5,681 nucleotides of DNA, taken from contig JAQVIB010000136.1 in NCBI GenBank assembly GCA_028695945.1, positions 1 through 5,681 of the forward strand. Direction: 5' to 3'. The notes under the pieces are model-generated. The model ran no database searches. It was not told where the DNA came from and worked only from the letters and a program-made list of their open reading frames with translations. Shown piece after piece: positions 5,544 to 5,681 of this stretch. The position numbers were made by a program, and so were the translations under genes. Position 1 is the stretch's first letter. Every line of letters begins with the position of its first letter. The DNA is from Lachnospiraceae bacterium. Its GTDB lineage: Bacteria; Bacillota; Clostridia; Lachnospirales; Anaerotignaceae.

Positions 5544-5681
5544 AGGCAAGGTGAATTTGAAGATGAGTACGTCGATGACTGGCAGGCAGACTATCTGCGG
5601 GCATTAGGCAAGCAGGTAGAGATGAGCGATGGCGCAAGTATAAAAATATCAACTGTTTCCGGTCACGGCGTCGGCAAAAGC
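5544..5681 (+). CDS. Phage terminase large subunit, N-terminal fragment (partial, no clear start; runs off the window)
   Basis: In viruses this ATPase/nuclease motor packages DNA into proheads. The frame is open from 5463, inside the fhs 3' end, to the right edge. The recognisable part reads DDWQADYLRALG and then, after a short charged stretch, ISTVSGHGVGKS. A WQ-x-LRALG helix about 25-30 residues before an SGHGxGKS Walker A motif is typical of a large class of phage terminases. In-frame ATGs at 5505 and 5511 lie within fhs without an SD site, and no start exists between the fhs stop and the conserved block. The N-terminus therefore looks truncated at the junction. Hand-counted GC over 5581-5681 is about 52%, clearly above the neighbouring genes. 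ATG 5563, in another frame with AAGGTG upstream, hits a stop after 14 codons. The terminase assignment rests on about 35 residues, so confidence is moderate. Confidence 0.62.

Noticed and set aside
5563..5607. ATG 5563 with AAGGTG upstream as the start of a gene after fhs
   Set aside because: The frame ends after 14 codons at TAG. The terminase-like protein is in a different frame.

Overview
The window looks like chromosomal DNA from a low-GC Gram-positive anaerobe, most likely a member of the Clostridia. The evidence is AT-rich intergenic DNA, a near-perfect AGGAGG Shine-Dalgarno (SD) site before each metabolic gene whose start lies in the window, and a full-length formate-tetrahydrofolate ligase (Fhs) with clostridial-type motifs. 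No species can be named from the sequence alone.

Layout. Positions 2-364 hold the 3' end of an acylating acetaldehyde dehydrogenase (dmpF/mhpF type). One base separates it from an intact 4-hydroxy-2-oxovalerate aldolase (dmpG/mhpE type, 366-1373). This pair ends at a strong intrinsic terminator (1407-1454). A monocistronic RpiR/MurR-type regulator follows, ending at 2549, with its own extended -10 promoter; its start is best placed at TTG 1665. A 392-base regulatory gap (2550-2941) carries three TTGT/ACAA dyads and, at 2858-2874, a match to the sigma-54 -24/-12 consensus. That promoter faces panB (2942-3772, ketopantoate hydroxymethyltransferase), followed after 87 bases by fhs (3860-5542). 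A GC-rich hairpin lies between panB and fhs.

How the genes may work together. DmpG and PanB both make or break a C-C bond in a 4-hydroxy-2-oxoacid. PanB uses or produces methylene-tetrahydrofolate, and Fhs links the same folate pool to formate and ATP. There is no panC or panD beside panB, and a sigma-54 promoter is more typical of catabolic than of vitamin-biosynthesis genes in Clostridia. The most interesting reading is therefore that panB-fhs is an inducible one-carbon module, possibly running in the retro-aldol direction. This is a hypothesis, not a demonstrated pathway.

Right edge. Immediately after the fhs stop, base composition rises to about 52% GC (hand count, 5581-5681). An open frame there encodes what looks like the N-terminal part of a phage terminase large subunit, up to its Walker A motif SGHGVGKS. 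It has no convincing start, so this is either a prophage or phage-remnant boundary or an assembly chimera.
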